The notes under the pieces are model-generated. The model searched no databases, was not told where the DNA came from, and saw only the letters and a list, made by a program, of their open reading frames with translations. This document shows positions 42,585-52,917 of a stretch of DNA of 64,000 nt, piece by piece (position 1 is the first letter of the stretch; each line of letters opens with the position of its first letter). Location of the stretch: assembly GCF_003697165.2 (NCBI RefSeq), contig NZ_CP033092.2, positions 1,550,001-1,614,000 on the forward strand, in the 5' to 3' direction. Origin of the DNA: Escherichia coli DSM 30083 = JCM 1649 = ATCC 11775 (GTDB lineage: Bacteria > Pseudomonadota > Gammaproteobacteria > Enterobacterales > Enterobacteriaceae). The position numbers and the translations under genes were made by a program.

Positions 42585-43721
42585 GTGAAAATCCTTGTTG
42601 ATGAAAATATGCCTTATGCCCGCGACTTATTTAGCCGTTTGGGTGAGGTGACCGCGGTTCCCGGGCGTCCAATTCCCGTCGCTCAACTGGCAGACGCGGA
42701 TGCGCTTATGGTGCGTTCGGTCACGAAAGTGAATGAATCTTTGCTGGCAGGAAAACCCATTAAATTTGTTGGCACTGCCACCGCGGGGACCGACCATGTC
42801 GATGAAGCCTGGTTAAAGCAGGCGGGAATTGGTTTTTCCGCTGCACCTGGCTGTAATGCGATTGCGGTAGTGGAATATGTTTTCTCCTCCCTGCTGATGC
42901 TTGCCGAACGCGATGGATTTTCACTGCACGAGCGTACCGTGGGGATCGTTGGCGTTGGTAACGTTGGTCGTCGTTTACAGGCGCGACTGGAAGCGTTAGG
43001 GATCAAAACCTTACTTTGCGATCCGCCCCGCGCCGACCGTGGGGATGAGGGTGATTTCCGCTCGCTGGATGAGTTAGTCCAGCATGCGGATATTCTGACT
43101 TTCCATACGCCACTCTTTAAAGATGGTCCGTACAAAACGCTGCATCTGGCGGATGAAAAACTGATCCGCAGCCTGAAACCGGGAGCGATCCTGATTAACG
43201 CCTGCCGTGGCGCAGTCGTCGATAATACCGCCCTGCTGACCTGCCTGAGCGAAGGCCAGAAGTTAAGCGTAGTGCTGGATGTCTGGGAAGGCGAACCGGA
43301 ACTTAACGTGGAATTGCTGAAAAAAGTGGATATCGGCACGCCGCATATCGCAGGCTATACCCTGGAAGGTAAAGCACGCGGTACTACGCAAGTGTTTGAA
43401 GCTTATAGCAAGTTTATTGGGCATGAACAGCACGTTGCGCTGGATACATTACTGCCCGCGCCAGAGTTTGGTCGCATTACGCTGCATGGCCCGCTCGATC
43501 AACCGACGCTGAAAAGGCTGGTGCATTTGGTGTATGATGTGCGCCGCGATGACGCACCGCTGCGTAAAGTCGCCGGGATACCGGGTGAGTTCGATAAACT
43601 GCGCAAAAACTATCTTGAGCGCCGTGAATGGTCATCTCTGTATGTGATTTGTGATGACGCCAGTGCGGCATCATTGCTGTGTAAACTGGGTTTTAACGCC
43701 GTTCATCATCCGGCACGTTAA
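42585..43721 (+). CDS. pdxB: PdxB, erythronate-4-phosphate dehydrogenase
   Basis: PdxB oxidises 4-phosphoerythronate in the DXP-dependent pyridoxal phosphate pathway. The 378-residue protein starts at GTG 42585. It is a D-2-hydroxyacid dehydrogenase with the nucleotide-binding 'VGIVGVGNVGRRL' (about 118-130), 'NACRGAVVDN' carrying the catalytic Arg (about 208), Glu near 237 and His near 254 ('GTPHIAGYTLEGKARG'), plus a C-terminal PdxB dimerisation domain. It starts the pdxB-usg-truA-dedA gene series. Confidence 0.97.
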   Translation: MKILVDENMPYARDLFSRLGEVTAVPGRPIPVAQLADADALMVRSVTKVNESLLAGKPIKFVGTATAGTDHVDEAWLKQAGIGFSAAPGCNAIAVVEYVFSSLLMLAERDGFSLHERTVGIVGVGNVGRRLQARLEALGIKTLLCDPPRADRGDEGDFRSLDELVQHADILTFHTPLFKDGPYKTLHLADEKLIRSLKPGAILINACRGAVVDNTALLTCLSEGQKLSVVLDVWEGEPELNVELLKKVDIGTPHIAGYTLEGKARGTTQVFEAYSKFIGHEQHVALDTLLPAPEFGRITLHGPLDQPTLKRLVHLVYDVRRDDAPLRKVAGIPGEFDKLRKNYLERREWSSLYVICDDASAASLLCKLGFNAVHHPAR

Positions 43722-43786
43722 TCTCTTCTTCATGCTCTCTGCTGTAACATTGGCAGGGAGCTTTGCTATTTCTGGAGTAAACCACC

Positions 43787-44800
43787 ATGTCTGAAGGCTG
43801 GAACATTGCCGTCCTGGGCGCAACTGGCGCTGTGGGCGAAGCCCTGCTTGAAACGCTGGCTGAACGTCAGTTCCCGGTTGGGGAAATTTATGCACTGGCA
43901 CGTAACGAAAGCGCAGGCGAACAACTGCGCTTTGGTGGTAAGACAATCACCGTGCAGGATGCCGCTGAATTCGACTGGACGCAGGCGCAGCTGGCGTTTT
44001 TTGTCGCAGGCAAAGAAGCTACCGCTACCTGGGTTGAAGAAGCAACCAACTCAGGTTGTCTGGTGATCGACAGCAGCGGATTGTTTGCTCTCGAACCCGA
44101 CGTACCGCTGGTGGTGCCGGAAGTAAACCCGTTTGTACTGACCGATTACCGCAACCGGAATGTCATCGCCGTACCAGACAGTCTGACCAGCCAACTGCTG
44201 GCGGCACTGAAACCGTTAATCGATCAGGGCGGTTTGTCGCGTATCAGCGTTACCAGCCTGATTTCAGCCTCCGCCCAGGGTAAAAAAGCGGTCGATGCGT
44301 TAGCGGGGCAGAGTGCTAAATTACTCAATGGCATTCCGATTGACGAAGAAGATTTCTTCGGGCGTCAGCTGGCGTTCAACATGCTGCCGTTACTGCCGGA
44401 TAGCGAAGGTAGCGTGCGTGAAGAACGTCGTATCGTTGACGAAGTACGCAAAATCCTGCAGGACGAAGGGCTGATGATTTCGGCAAGCGTCGTCCAGGCA
44501 CCGGTATTCTACGGTCATGCCCAGATGGTCAACTTTGAAGCACTGCGTCCGCTGGCGGCAGAAGAAGCGCGTGATGCGTTTGCTCAGGGCGAAGATATTG
44601 TGCTCTCTGAAGAGAACGAATTCCCGACTCAGGTAGGAGATGCTTCTGGTAGTCCGCATCTTTCTGTTGGCTGCGTACGTAATGACTACGGTATGCCGGA
44701 GCAAGTCCAGTTCTGGTCGGTGGCCGATAACGTTCGCTTTGGCGGCGCGCTGATGGCAGTAAAAATCGCCGAGAAACTGGTGCAGGAGTATCTGTACTAA
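43787..44800 (+). CDS. usg: Usg, aspartate-semialdehyde dehydrogenase-like protein
   Basis: A 337-residue member of the Asd family: '[17 protein letters not shown]' (about 5-21) is the NADP-binding start and '[11 protein letters not shown]' resembles the substrate region. The catalytic cysteine motif of true Asd (NCT/NPGC) is replaced by 'VPDSLTSQ', so it is probably not an active dehydrogenase; its role is unknown. An imperfect stem (GCTCTCTGC/GCAGGGAGC, 43735-43762) precedes it. Its stop overlaps the truA start (TAATG). Confidence 0.94.
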
Positions 44801-45612
44801 TGTCCGACCAGCAACAACCGCCAGTTTATAAAATTGCGCTGGGCATTGAGTACGACGGCAGTAGGTATTACGGCTGGCAACGGCAGAATGAAGTCCGCAG
44901 TGTGCAGGAGAAGCTGGAAAAGGCGCTCTCCCAGGTGGCGAACGAACCCATCACCGTCTTCTGCGCCGGGCGTACTGACGCAGGGGTACACGGTACCGGG
45001 CAGGTGGTGCATTTCGAAACGACCGCGCAGCGCAAAGACGCTGCGTGGACGTTAGGCGTAAATGCGAATTTACCTGGTGACATCGCCGTGCGTTGGGTTA
45101 AAGCTGTACCTGATGATTTTCATGCCCGATTTAGCGCCACGGCTCGCCGTTATCGCTACATCATCTACAATCATCGGCTGCGCCCGGCGGTACTGAGTAA
45201 AGGAGTAACCCATTTTTACGAGCCGCTGGACGCTGAACGGATGCATCGGGCTGCGCAATGCTTGCTGGGCGAGAATGATTTCACCTCGTTCCGTGCGGTG
45301 CAGTGTCAGTCCCGGACCCCGTGGCGCAACGTTATGCATATTAATGTCACGCGTCACGGTCCTTATGTGGTGGTAGATATCAAAGCGAATGCCTTTGTAC
45401 ATCATATGGTCAGGAATATTGTCGGCAGCCTGATGGAAGTCGGTGCCCACAACCAGCCGGAGAGCTGGATAGCAGAGTTGCTGGCGGCAAAGGACAGAAC
45501 GCTGGCGGCAGCAACGGCAAAAGCGGAAGGGCTATATCTGGTCGCGGTGGATTACCCTGACCGATATGATCTTCCAAAACCGCCAATGGGCCCGCTATTT
45601 CTGGCGGACTAA
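44800..45612 (+). CDS. truA: TruA, tRNA pseudouridine(38-40) synthase
   Basis: TruA converts uridines 38-40 in the anticodon arm of many tRNAs to pseudouridine. The 270-residue protein has the catalytic Asp60 in '[18 protein letters not shown]' and the RNA-binding positives '[14 protein letters not shown]'. Loss in enteric bacteria derepresses the his operon. It is coupled to usg by a 1-bp overlap. Confidence 0.97.
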
Positions 45613-45694
45613 CGAGAATAATGCTCGGAACATTTCAGGCTGTAGCCAACGTAGTTACAGCCTGATAGATGACGAGTACAAGGCATAGGCAAAT

Positions 45695-46354
45695 ATGGAC
45701 CTGATTTATTTCCTCATCGATTTTATCCTGCACATTGACGTGCATCTGGCAGAGCTGGTCGCGGAGTACGGCGTCTGGGTTTATGCCATTTTGTTCTTAA
45801 TTTTGTTCTGTGAAACCGGTCTGGTGGTAACGCCGTTTTTACCGGGTGATTCATTGCTGTTTGTTGCCGGAGCGTTGGCATCACTGGAGACCAACGATCT
45901 CAACGTCCATATGATGGTGGTGCTGATGCTGATCGCCGCGATTGTGGGTGACGCGGTCAATTACACTATCGGGCGGTTGTTCGGTGAAAAGTTATTCAGT
46001 AATCCCAATTCGAAAATTTTCCGTCGCAGTTATCTCGACAAAACCCATCAGTTTTATGAGAAACATGGCGGCAAAACGATTATTCTCGCCCGTTTTGTGC
46101 CGATCGTCAGAACGTTCGCCCCGTTTGTTGCGGGAATGGGCCACATGTCGTACCGTCATTTCGCCGCTTATAACGTGATTGGCGCACTGTTGTGGGTACT
46201 GCTTTTTACCTACGCAGGCTATTTCTTCGGCACGCTCCCCTTCATTCAGAGCAACCTTAAACTGATGATTGTTGGCATTATTTTTGTTTCAATATTGCCA
46301 GGTGTTTTCGAATTTATTCGCCACAAACGCGCAGCGGCACGCGCCGCAAAATAA
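45695..46354 (+). CDS. dedA: DedA, DedA/VTT-family inner-membrane protein
   Basis: A 219-residue polytopic membrane protein of the DedA family, whose members act in membrane lipid homeostasis and are proposed undecaprenyl-phosphate or lipid flippases. Family motifs 'FCETGLVVTPFLPGDSLLF' (about 36-54), 'GDAVNYTIGRLFG' and 'ARFVPIVRTFAPFVAG' (re-entrant loops with the key Glu and Arg residues) are present. The basic tail 'RHKRAAARAAK' should be cytoplasmic. Confidence 0.95.
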   Translation: MDLIYFLIDFILHIDVHLAELVAEYGVWVYAILFLILFCETGLVVTPFLPGDSLLFVAGALASLETNDLNVHMMVVLMLIAAIVGDAVNYTIGRLFGEKLFSNPNSKIFRRSYLDKTHQFYEKHGGKTIILARFVPIVRTFAPFVAGMGHMSYRHFAAYNVIGALLWVLLFTYAGYFFGTLPFIQSNLKLMIVGIIFVSILPGVFEFIRHKRAAARAAK

Positions 46355-46509
46355 AAAGTAACTCTGCGGTTCGACCACTTTTTTATCCAAAGTTTCGGGC
46401 TGTTATGTTTTAATGTGCAACATTCATGGTCTGTTGGGGGCAAAAATGGCATTATGCGTCCCCAAAGATAAAACTGGCATCGAACCAGGTTCAGACAGAA
46501 AGGTCCCTA

Positions 46510-47424
46510 ATGAGCTGGATTGAACGAATTAAAAGCAACATTACTCCCACCCGCAAGGCGAGCATTCCTGAAGGGGTGTGGACTAAGTGTGATAGCTGCG
46601 GTCAGGTTTTATACCGCGCTGAGCTGGAACGTAATCTTGAGGTCTGTCCGAAGTGTGACCATCACATGCGTATGACAGCGCGTAATCGCCTGCATAGCCT
46701 GTTAGATGAAGGAAGCCTTGTGGAGCTGGGTAGCGAGCTTGAGCCGAAAGATGTGCTGAAGTTTCGTGACTCCAAGAAGTATAAAGACCGTCTGGCATCT
46801 GCGCAGAAAGAAACCGGCGAAAAAGATGCGCTGGTGGTGATGAAAGGCACTCTGTATGGAATGCCGGTTGTCGCTGCGGCATTCGAGTTCGCCTTTATGG
46901 GCGGTTCCATGGGATCTGTGGTAGGTGCGCGTTTCGTGCGTGCCGTTGAGCAGGCGCTGGAAGATAACTGCCCACTGATCTGCTTCTCCGCCTCTGGTGG
47001 CGCACGTATGCAGGAAGCACTGATGTCGCTGATGCAGATGGCGAAAACCTCTGCGGCACTGGCAAAAATGCAGGAGCGCGGCTTGCCGTACATCTCCGTG
47101 CTGACCGACCCGACCATGGGCGGTGTTTCTGCAAGTTTCGCCATGCTGGGCGATCTCAACATCGCTGAACCGAAAGCGTTAATTGGCTTTGCCGGTCCGC
47201 GAGTTATCGAACAGACCGTTCGCGAAAAACTGCCGCCAGGATTCCAGCGCAGTGAATTCCTGATCGAGAAGGGCGCGATCGACATGATCGTCCGTCGTCC
47301 GGAAATGCGCCTGAAACTGGCGAGCATTCTGGCGAAGTTGATGAATCTGCCAGCGCCGAATCCTGAAGCGCCGCGTGAAGGCGTAGTGGTGCCACCGGTA
47401 CCGGATCAGGAACCTGAGGCCTGA
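46510..47424 (+). CDS. accD: AccD, acetyl-CoA carboxylase carboxyltransferase beta subunit
   Basis: AccD with AccA transfers carboxyl groups from biotin on AccB to acetyl-CoA, making malonyl-CoA. ATG 46510 (MSWIERI) gives 304 residues as in K-12; AAAGG lies 7 bp upstream. A four-cysteine zinc ribbon (C27, C30 in 'CDSCG'; C46, C49 in 'CPKCD') precedes the crotonase-fold domain with '[12 protein letters not shown]' and '[14 protein letters not shown]'. The zinc ribbon also lets the complex bind its own mRNA. A terminator follows. Confidence 0.97.
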
Positions 47425-47432
47425 TAACTGAT

Positions 47433-47462
47433 AAGGGCAGGGCCACTGGCTCTGCCCTTTTG
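47433..47462 (+). terminator. Terminator after accD
   Basis: AAGGGCAGGGCC (47433-47444), loop ACT, GGCTCTGCCCTT (47448-47459), one G-U pair, then TTTTG. Probably partial read-through into folC, as both are in a long colinear series. Confidence 0.8.
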
Positions 47463-47493
47463 CTATTCTCACCGTAACGAATCAGCGGATACC

Positions 47494-48762
47494 ATGATTA
47501 TCAAACGCACTCCTCAAGCCGCGTCGCCTCTGGCTTCGTGGCTTTCTTATCTGGAAAACCTGCACAGTAAAACTATCGATCTCGGCCTTGAGCGCGTGAG
47601 CCAGGTCGCGGCGCGTCTTGGCGTTCTGAAACCAGCGCCATTTGTGTTTACCGTTGCGGGTACTAATGGCAAAGGCACCACCTGCCGTACGCTGGAGTCG
47701 ATTCTGATGGCGGCAGGGTACAAAGTGGGCGTCTACAGTTCGCCGCATCTGGTGCGTTATACCGAGCGCGTACGTGTGCAGGGTCAGGAATTGCCGGAAT
47801 CGGCCCACACCGCTTCTTTTGCGGAGATTGAATCGGCACGCGGTGATATTTCCCTGACCTATTTCGAGTACGGTACGCTCTCGGCGTTGTGGCTGTTCAA
47901 GCAGGCACAACTTGACGTAGTGATTCTGGAAGTAGGGCTGGGCGGTCGTCTGGACGCAACCAATATTGTCGATGCCGATGTCGCGGTAGTAACCAGTATT
48001 GCGCTGGATCATACCGACTGGCTGGGGCCAGATCGTGAAAGTATTGGTCGCGAGAAAGCAGGTATCTTTCGCAGCGAAAAACCGGCAATTGTCGGTGAGC
48101 CGGAGATGCCTTCTACCATTGCTGATGTGGCGCAGGAAAAAGGTGCACTGCTACAACGTCGGGGCGTTGAGTGGAACTATTCCGTCACCGATCATGACTG
48201 GACGTTTAGCGATGCTCACGGCACGCTGGAAAATCTGCCGTTGCCGCTTGTCCCGCAACCGAATGCCGCAACGGCGCTGGCGGCACTGCGTGCCAGCGGG
48301 CTGGAGGTCAGTGAAAATGCCATTCGCGACGGGATTGCCAGCGCAATTTTGCCGGGACGTTTCCAGATTGTGAGCGAGTCGCCACGCGTTATTTTTGATG
48401 TCGCGCATAATCCACATGCGGCGGAATATCTCACCGGGCGTATGAAAGCGCTACCGAAAAACGGGCGCGTGCTGGCGGTTATCGGTATGCTACATGATAA
48501 AGATATTGCCGGAACTCTGGCCTGGTTGAAAAGCGTGGTTGATGACTGGTATTGTGCGCCACTGGAAGGGCCGCGCGGTGCCACGGCAGAACAACTGCTT
48601 GAGCATTTGGGTAACGGCAAATCATTTGATAGCGTTGCGCAGGCATGGGATGCCGCAATGGCGGACGCTAAAGCGGAAGACACCGTGCTGGTGTGTGGTT
48701 CGTTCCACACGGTCGCACATGTCATGGAAGTGATTGACGCGAGGAGAAGCGGTGGCAAGTAA
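47494..48762 (+). CDS. folC: FolC, dihydrofolate/folylpolyglutamate synthase
   Basis: FolC adds glutamate to dihydropteroate and then lengthens the polyglutamate tail of folates. The 422-residue Mur-ligase-type enzyme has the P-loop 'VAGTNGKGTTCRTLE' (about 54-68), 'YFEYGTLSALWLF' and 'DHTDWLG' of the central domain, and 'FDVAHNPHAAEYL' of the C-terminal domain. It overlaps dedD by 11 bp. Confidence 0.97.
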   Translation: MIIKRTPQAASPLASWLSYLENLHSKTIDLGLERVSQVAARLGVLKPAPFVFTVAGTNGKGTTCRTLESILMAAGYKVGVYSSPHLVRYTERVRVQGQELPESAHTASFAEIESARGDISLTYFEYGTLSALWLFKQAQLDVVILEVGLGGRLDATNIVDADVAVVTSIALDHTDWLGPDRESIGREKAGIFRSEKPAIVGEPEMPSTIADVAQEKGALLQRRGVEWNYSVTDHDWTFSDAHGTLENLPLPLVPQPNAATALAALRASGLEVSENAIRDGIASAILPGRFQIVSESPRVIFDVAHNPHAAEYLTGRMKALPKNGRVLAVIGMLHDKDIAGTLAWLKSVVDDWYCAPLEGPRGATAEQLLEHLGNGKSFDSVAQAWDAAMADAKAEDTVLVCGSFHTVAHVMEVIDARRSGGK

Positions 48763-49414
48763 GTTTCAGAATCGGTTAGTGGGCACGATCGTGCTGGTAG
48801 CGCTGGGGGTGATTGTACTTCCAGGGCTGCTGGACGGGCAGAAAAAACATTATCAGGATGAGTTCGCGGCTATCCCGCTGGTGCCAAAAGCGGGCGATCG
48901 CGATGAGCCTGATATGATGCCAGCCGCCACCCAGGCGTTGCCGACGCAGCCGCCGGAAGGCGCAGCGGAAGAGGTACGGGCAGGTGATGCCGCAGCACCG
49001 TCGCTCGATCCGGCCACTATTGCAGCCAATAACACCGAGTTTGAACCGGAACCTGCACCGGTCGTCCCACCGAAGCCGAAACCGGTGGAGCCGCCTAAGC
49101 CGAAGGTTGAAGCACCACCTGCGCCGAAGCCAGAACCGAAGCCGGTCGTGGAAGAAAAAGCAGCGCCAACGGGTAAAGCCTATGTTGTGCAACTGGGCGC
49201 GCTGAAAAATGCCGATAAAGTGAATGAGATTGTCGGTAAGCTGCGCGGTGCCGGTTATCGGGTTTATACGTCGCCATCCACGCCAGTGCAGGGTAAAATT
49301 ACCCGTATTCTGGTTGGGCCAGATGCCTCGAAAGATAAGCTGAAAGGATCGCTGGGTGAGCTCAAGCAGCTTTCTGGCTTAAGTGGCGTGGTAATGGGCT
49401 ATACACCGAATTAA
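48752..49414 (+). CDS. dedD: DedD, septal SPOR-domain protein
   Basis: A cell-division protein that binds denuded septal peptidoglycan. The start is GTG 48752 (ASKFQNRL), inside the end of folC, giving 220 residues. One membrane helix (about 9-28, 'LVGTIVLVALGVIVLPGLL') anchors it; a long Pro/Lys/Glu-rich periplasmic linker (about 60-140) leads to the C-terminal SPOR domain (about 145-220, 'YVVQLGALKNADKVNEI', 'TRILVGP'). Confidence 0.95.
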   Translation: MASKFQNRLVGTIVLVALGVIVLPGLLDGQKKHYQDEFAAIPLVPKAGDRDEPDMMPAATQALPTQPPEGAAEEVRAGDAAAPSLDPATIAANNTEFEPEPAPVVPPKPKPVEPPKPKVEAPPAPKPEPKPVVEEKAAPTGKAYVVQLGALKNADKVNEIVGKLRGAGYRVYTSPSTPVQGKITRILVGPDASKDKLKGSLGELKQLSGLSGVVMGYTPN

Positions 49415-49421
49415 TACGGTC

Positions 49422-49782
<361 letters not shown>

Positions 49783-49873
49783 GCATTGCCCGATGCCGCA
49801 AAGGCATAAAAAGTCGATGGCGTTGAATATTTTTTCAGCGCCATTTTTATTGATGCGCGGGAAGGAAATCCCT

Positions 49874-49902
49874 ACGCAAACGTTTTCTTTTTCTGTTAGA
49901 AT
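49874..49902 (+). promoter_or_regulatory. PurR operator and promoter of cvpA-purF
   Basis: ACGCAAACGTTTTCTT (49874-49889) matches the PurR box; TAGAAT (49897-49902) is the -10. PurR with hypoxanthine or guanine would cover the -35 region and repress the operon. Confidence 0.9.
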
Positions 49903-49945
49903 GCGCCCCGAACAGGATGACAGGGCGTAAAATCGTGGGACACAT

Positions 49946-50434
49946 ATGGTCTGGATTGATTACGCCATAATCGCGGTGATTGCTTTTTCCTCTCTGGTTA
50001 GCCTGATCCGCGGCTTTGTTCGTGAAGTGTTATCGCTGGTGACATGGGGTTGTGCTTTCTTTGTTGCCAGTCATTACTACACTTACCTGTCAGTCTGGTT
50101 TACGGGCTTTGAAGACGAACTGGTTCGAAATGGGATTGCCATCGCGGTACTGTTTATCGCTACCCTGATCGTTGGTGCTATCGTGAACTTCGTGATAGGC
50201 CAGTTGGTGGAGAAAACGGGGTTGTCAGGCACCGATCGGGTGTTGGGCGTCTGTTTCGGTGCGTTGCGCGGTGTGTTGATTGTTGCTGCCATTCTCTTCT
50301 TTCTCGACTCCTTTACCGGGGTGTCGAAAAGCGAAGACTGGAGCAAATCACAGCTGATCCCGCAGTTCAGTTTTATCATCAGATGGTTTTTTGATTATCT
50401 GCAAAGCTCGTCAAGTTTCTTGCCCAGAGCGTAA
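49946..50434 (+). CDS. cvpA: CvpA, inner-membrane protein for colicin V production
   Basis: A 162-residue membrane protein with four hydrophobic segments (about 3-20, 28-45, 66-88, 102-121). It was found as needed for colicin V export and also affects envelope homeostasis; its molecular function is unsettled. It is the first gene of the PurR-controlled cvpA-purF operon, 36 bp before purF. Confidence 0.95.
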   Translation: MVWIDYAIIAVIAFSSLVSLIRGFVREVLSLVTWGCAFFVASHYYTYLSVWFTGFEDELVRNGIAIAVLFIATLIVGAIVNFVIGQLVEKTGLSGTDRVLGVCFGALRGVLIVAAILFFLDSFTGVSKSEDWSKSQLIPQFSFIIRWFFDYLQSSSSFLPRA

Positions 50435-50470
50435 GTGCTCTGAGATGTGGCTTAACGAGGAAAAAGACGT

Positions 50471-51988
50471 ATGTGCGGTATTGTCGGTATCGCCGGTGTT
50501 ATGCCGGTTAACCAGTCGATTTATGATGCCTTAACGGTGCTTCAGCATCGCGGTCAGGATGCCGCCGGCATCATCACCATAGATGCCAATAACTGCTTCC
50601 GTTTGCGTAAAGCGAACGGGCTGGTGAGCGATGTATTTGAAGCTCGCCATATGCAGCGTTTGCAGGGCAATATGGGCATTGGTCATGTGCGTTACCCCAC
50701 GGCTGGCAGCTCCAGCGCCTCTGAAGCGCAGCCGTTTTACGTTAACTCCCCGTATGGCATTACGCTTGCCCACAACGGCAATCTGACCAACGCTCACGAG
50801 TTGCGTAAAAAACTGTTTGAAGAAAAACGCCGCCACATCAACACCACTTCCGACTCGGAAATTCTGCTTAATATCTTCGCCAGCGAGCTGGACAACTTCC
50901 GCCACTACCCGCTGGAAGCCGACAACATTTTCGCCGCCATCGCTGCTACAAACCGCTTAATCCGCGGCGCGTATGCCTGTGTGGCGATGATCATCGGCCA
51001 CGGTATGGTTGCTTTCCGCGATCCTAACGGGATTCGTCCGCTGGTACTGGGAAAACGTGATATTGACGAGAACCGCACAGAATATATGGTCGCTTCCGAA
51101 AGCGTTGCGCTCGATACGCTGGGCTTTGATTTCCTGCGTGACGTCGCGCCGGGCGAAGCGATTTACATCACTGAAGAAGGACAGTTGTTTACCCGTCAAT
51201 GTGCTGACAATCCGGTCAGCAATCCGTGCCTGTTTGAGTATGTATACTTTGCCCGCCCGGACTCGTTCATCGACAAAATTTCCGTTTACAGCGCGCGCGT
51301 GAATATGGGCACCAAACTGGGCGAAAAAATTGCCCGCGAATGGGAAGATCTGGATATCGACGTGGTGATCCCTATTCCGGAAACCTCGTGTGATATCGCG
51401 CTGGAAATTGCGCGTATTCTGGGCAAACCGTACCGCCAGGGCTTCGTTAAAAACCGCTATGTTGGCCGCACCTTCATCATGCCGGGTCAGCAGCTGCGTC
51501 GTAAGTCCGTGCGCCGTAAACTGAACGCCAACCGCGCCGAGTTCCGCGATAAAAACGTCCTGCTGGTCGACGACTCTATCGTCCGTGGCACCACTTCTGA
51601 GCAGATTATTGAGATGGCACGCGAAGCCGGAGCGAAGAAAGTGTACCTCGCTTCTGCGGCACCGGAAATTCGCTTCCCGAACGTTTACGGTATCGATATG
51701 CCGAGCGCCACGGAACTGATCGCTCACGGTCGCGAAGTAGATGAAATTCGCCAGATCATCGGTGCTGACGGGTTGATTTTCCAGGATCTGAACGATCTGA
51801 TCGAAGCCGTTCGCGCTGAAAACCCGGATATCCAGCAGTTTGAATGCTCGGTGTTCAACGGCGTCTACGTCACCAAAGACGTTGATCAGGGCTACCTCGA
51901 TTTCCTCGATACTTTACGTAATGACGACGCCAAAGCAGTGCAACGTCAGAACGAAGTGGAAAATCTCGAAATGCATAACGAAGGATGA
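50471..51988 (+). CDS. purF: PurF, amidophosphoribosyltransferase
   Basis: PurF makes 5-phosphoribosylamine from PRPP and glutamine, the first committed step of purine synthesis, and is feedback-inhibited by nucleotides. The 505-residue protein begins MCGIVGIAG; Cys2 becomes the N-terminal nucleophile of the Ntn glutaminase domain (about 2-230). The C-terminal phosphoribosyltransferase domain has the PRPP motif 'VLLVDDSIVRGTT' (about 360-372). AGGAAAAAG precedes the ATG. A GC-rich stem (CAGGGTGCC/GGCACCCTG, about 51999-52021) follows the stop. Confidence 0.98.
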   Translation: MCGIVGIAGVMPVNQSIYDALTVLQHRGQDAAGIITIDANNCFRLRKANGLVSDVFEARHMQRLQGNMGIGHVRYPTAGSSSASEAQPFYVNSPYGITLAHNGNLTNAHELRKKLFEEKRRHINTTSDSEILLNIFASELDNFRHYPLEADNIFAAIAATNRLIRGAYACVAMIIGHGMVAFRDPNGIRPLVLGKRDIDENRTEYMVASESVALDTLGFDFLRDVAPGEAIYITEEGQLFTRQCADNPVSNPCLFEYVYFARPDSFIDKISVYSARVNMGTKLGEKIAREWEDLDIDVVIPIPETSCDIALEIARILGKPYRQGFVKNRYVGRTFIMPGQQLRRKSVRRKLNANRAEFRDKNVLLVDDSIVRGTTSEQIIEMAREAGAKKVYLASAAPEIRFPNVYGIDMPSATELIAHGREVDEIRQIIGADGLIFQDLNDLIEAVRAENPDIQQFECSVFNGVYVTKDVDQGYLDFLDTLRNDDAKAVQRQNEVENLEMHNEG

Positions 51989-52082
51989 TGCCTTCGCTCA
52001 GGGTGCCGGTCTGGCACCCTGACTTGCAACTCCCGCCGAAATCCTGCAAAGTCAGCCTGCAAGTCTGACAGGGCAACTATTT

Positions 52083-52652
52083 ATGAAACGACTCATTGTA
52101 GGCATCAGCGGTGCCAGCGGCGCGATTTATGGCGTGCGTTTATTACAGGTTCTGCGCGATGTCACAGATATCGAAACGCATCTGGTAATGAGCCAGGCGG
52201 CGCGCCAGACCTTATCCCTCGAAACGGATTTTTCCCTGCGCGAAGTGCAGGCGTTAGCTGATGTGACACACGATGCGCGCGATATTGCTGCCAGCATTTC
52301 TTCCGGTTCTTTCCAGACGTTGGGGATGGTGATTTTACCCTGTTCAATCAAAACCCTGTCCGGCATTGTCCATAGCTATACTGATGGCTTACTGACCCGT
52401 GCGGCAGATGTGGTGCTGAAAGAGCGTCGCCCGTTGGTGCTCTGCGTGCGTGAAACGCCACTGCACTTAGGCCATCTGCGTTTAATGACTCAGGCGGCAG
52501 AAATCGGTGCGGTGATTATGCCTCCCGTTCCGGCGTTTTATCATCGCCCACAATCCCTTGATGATGTGATAAATCAGACGGTTAATCGTGTTCTTGACCA
52601 GTTTGCGGTAACCCTTCCTGAAGATCTCTTTGCCCGCTGGCAGGGCGCATAA
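52083..52652 (+). CDS. ubiX: UbiX, flavin prenyltransferase
   Basis: UbiX attaches dimethylallyl to FMN to give the prenylated cofactor used by decarboxylase UbiD in ubiquinone synthesis. The 189-residue flavoprotein has the N-terminal 'GISGASGAIYG' (about 6-16) phosphate-binding loop, 'SSGSFQTLGMVILPCS' (about 76-91) and 'LCVRETPLHLGHLR' (about 120-133). It follows purF by 94 bp. Confidence 0.96.
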   Translation: MKRLIVGISGASGAIYGVRLLQVLRDVTDIETHLVMSQAARQTLSLETDFSLREVQALADVTHDARDIAASISSGSFQTLGMVILPCSIKTLSGIVHSYTDGLLTRAADVVLKERRPLVLCVRETPLHLGHLRLMTQAAEIGAVIMPPVPAFYHRPQSLDDVINQTVNRVLDQFAVTLPEDLFARWQGA

Positions 52653-52833
52653 CTCCGCTGTTGCCCTGTTTCAGGGCAATTTTGCAACCGCGATCAAATC
52701 CTCGACATTTTGTTTCTGCCATTCAATCGAAACGCTGCGATTCAACCGCTATACCTGCTATCTTCAACTTTAGGACAATAGTGCAACGTCTTATTAACAT
52801 ATTTAACGTTGAATGTTACTGCTGTCGTCAAGA

Positions 52834-52849
52834 TGGCATAAGACCTGCA
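52834..52849 (+). promoter_or_regulatory. Sigma54 promoter of argT
   Basis: TGGCATAAGACCTGCA has the GG and GC dinucleotides of a -24/-12 promoter exactly 10 bp apart and fits TGGCAy-N5-nTGCa. It lies 69 bp before argT, whose expression is known to respond to nitrogen through NtrC. Confidence 0.75.
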
Positions 52850-52917
52850 TGAAAGAGCCTGCAAACACACAACACAATACACAACATAAAAAAGCCATTT
52901 TCACTTGAGGGTTATGT

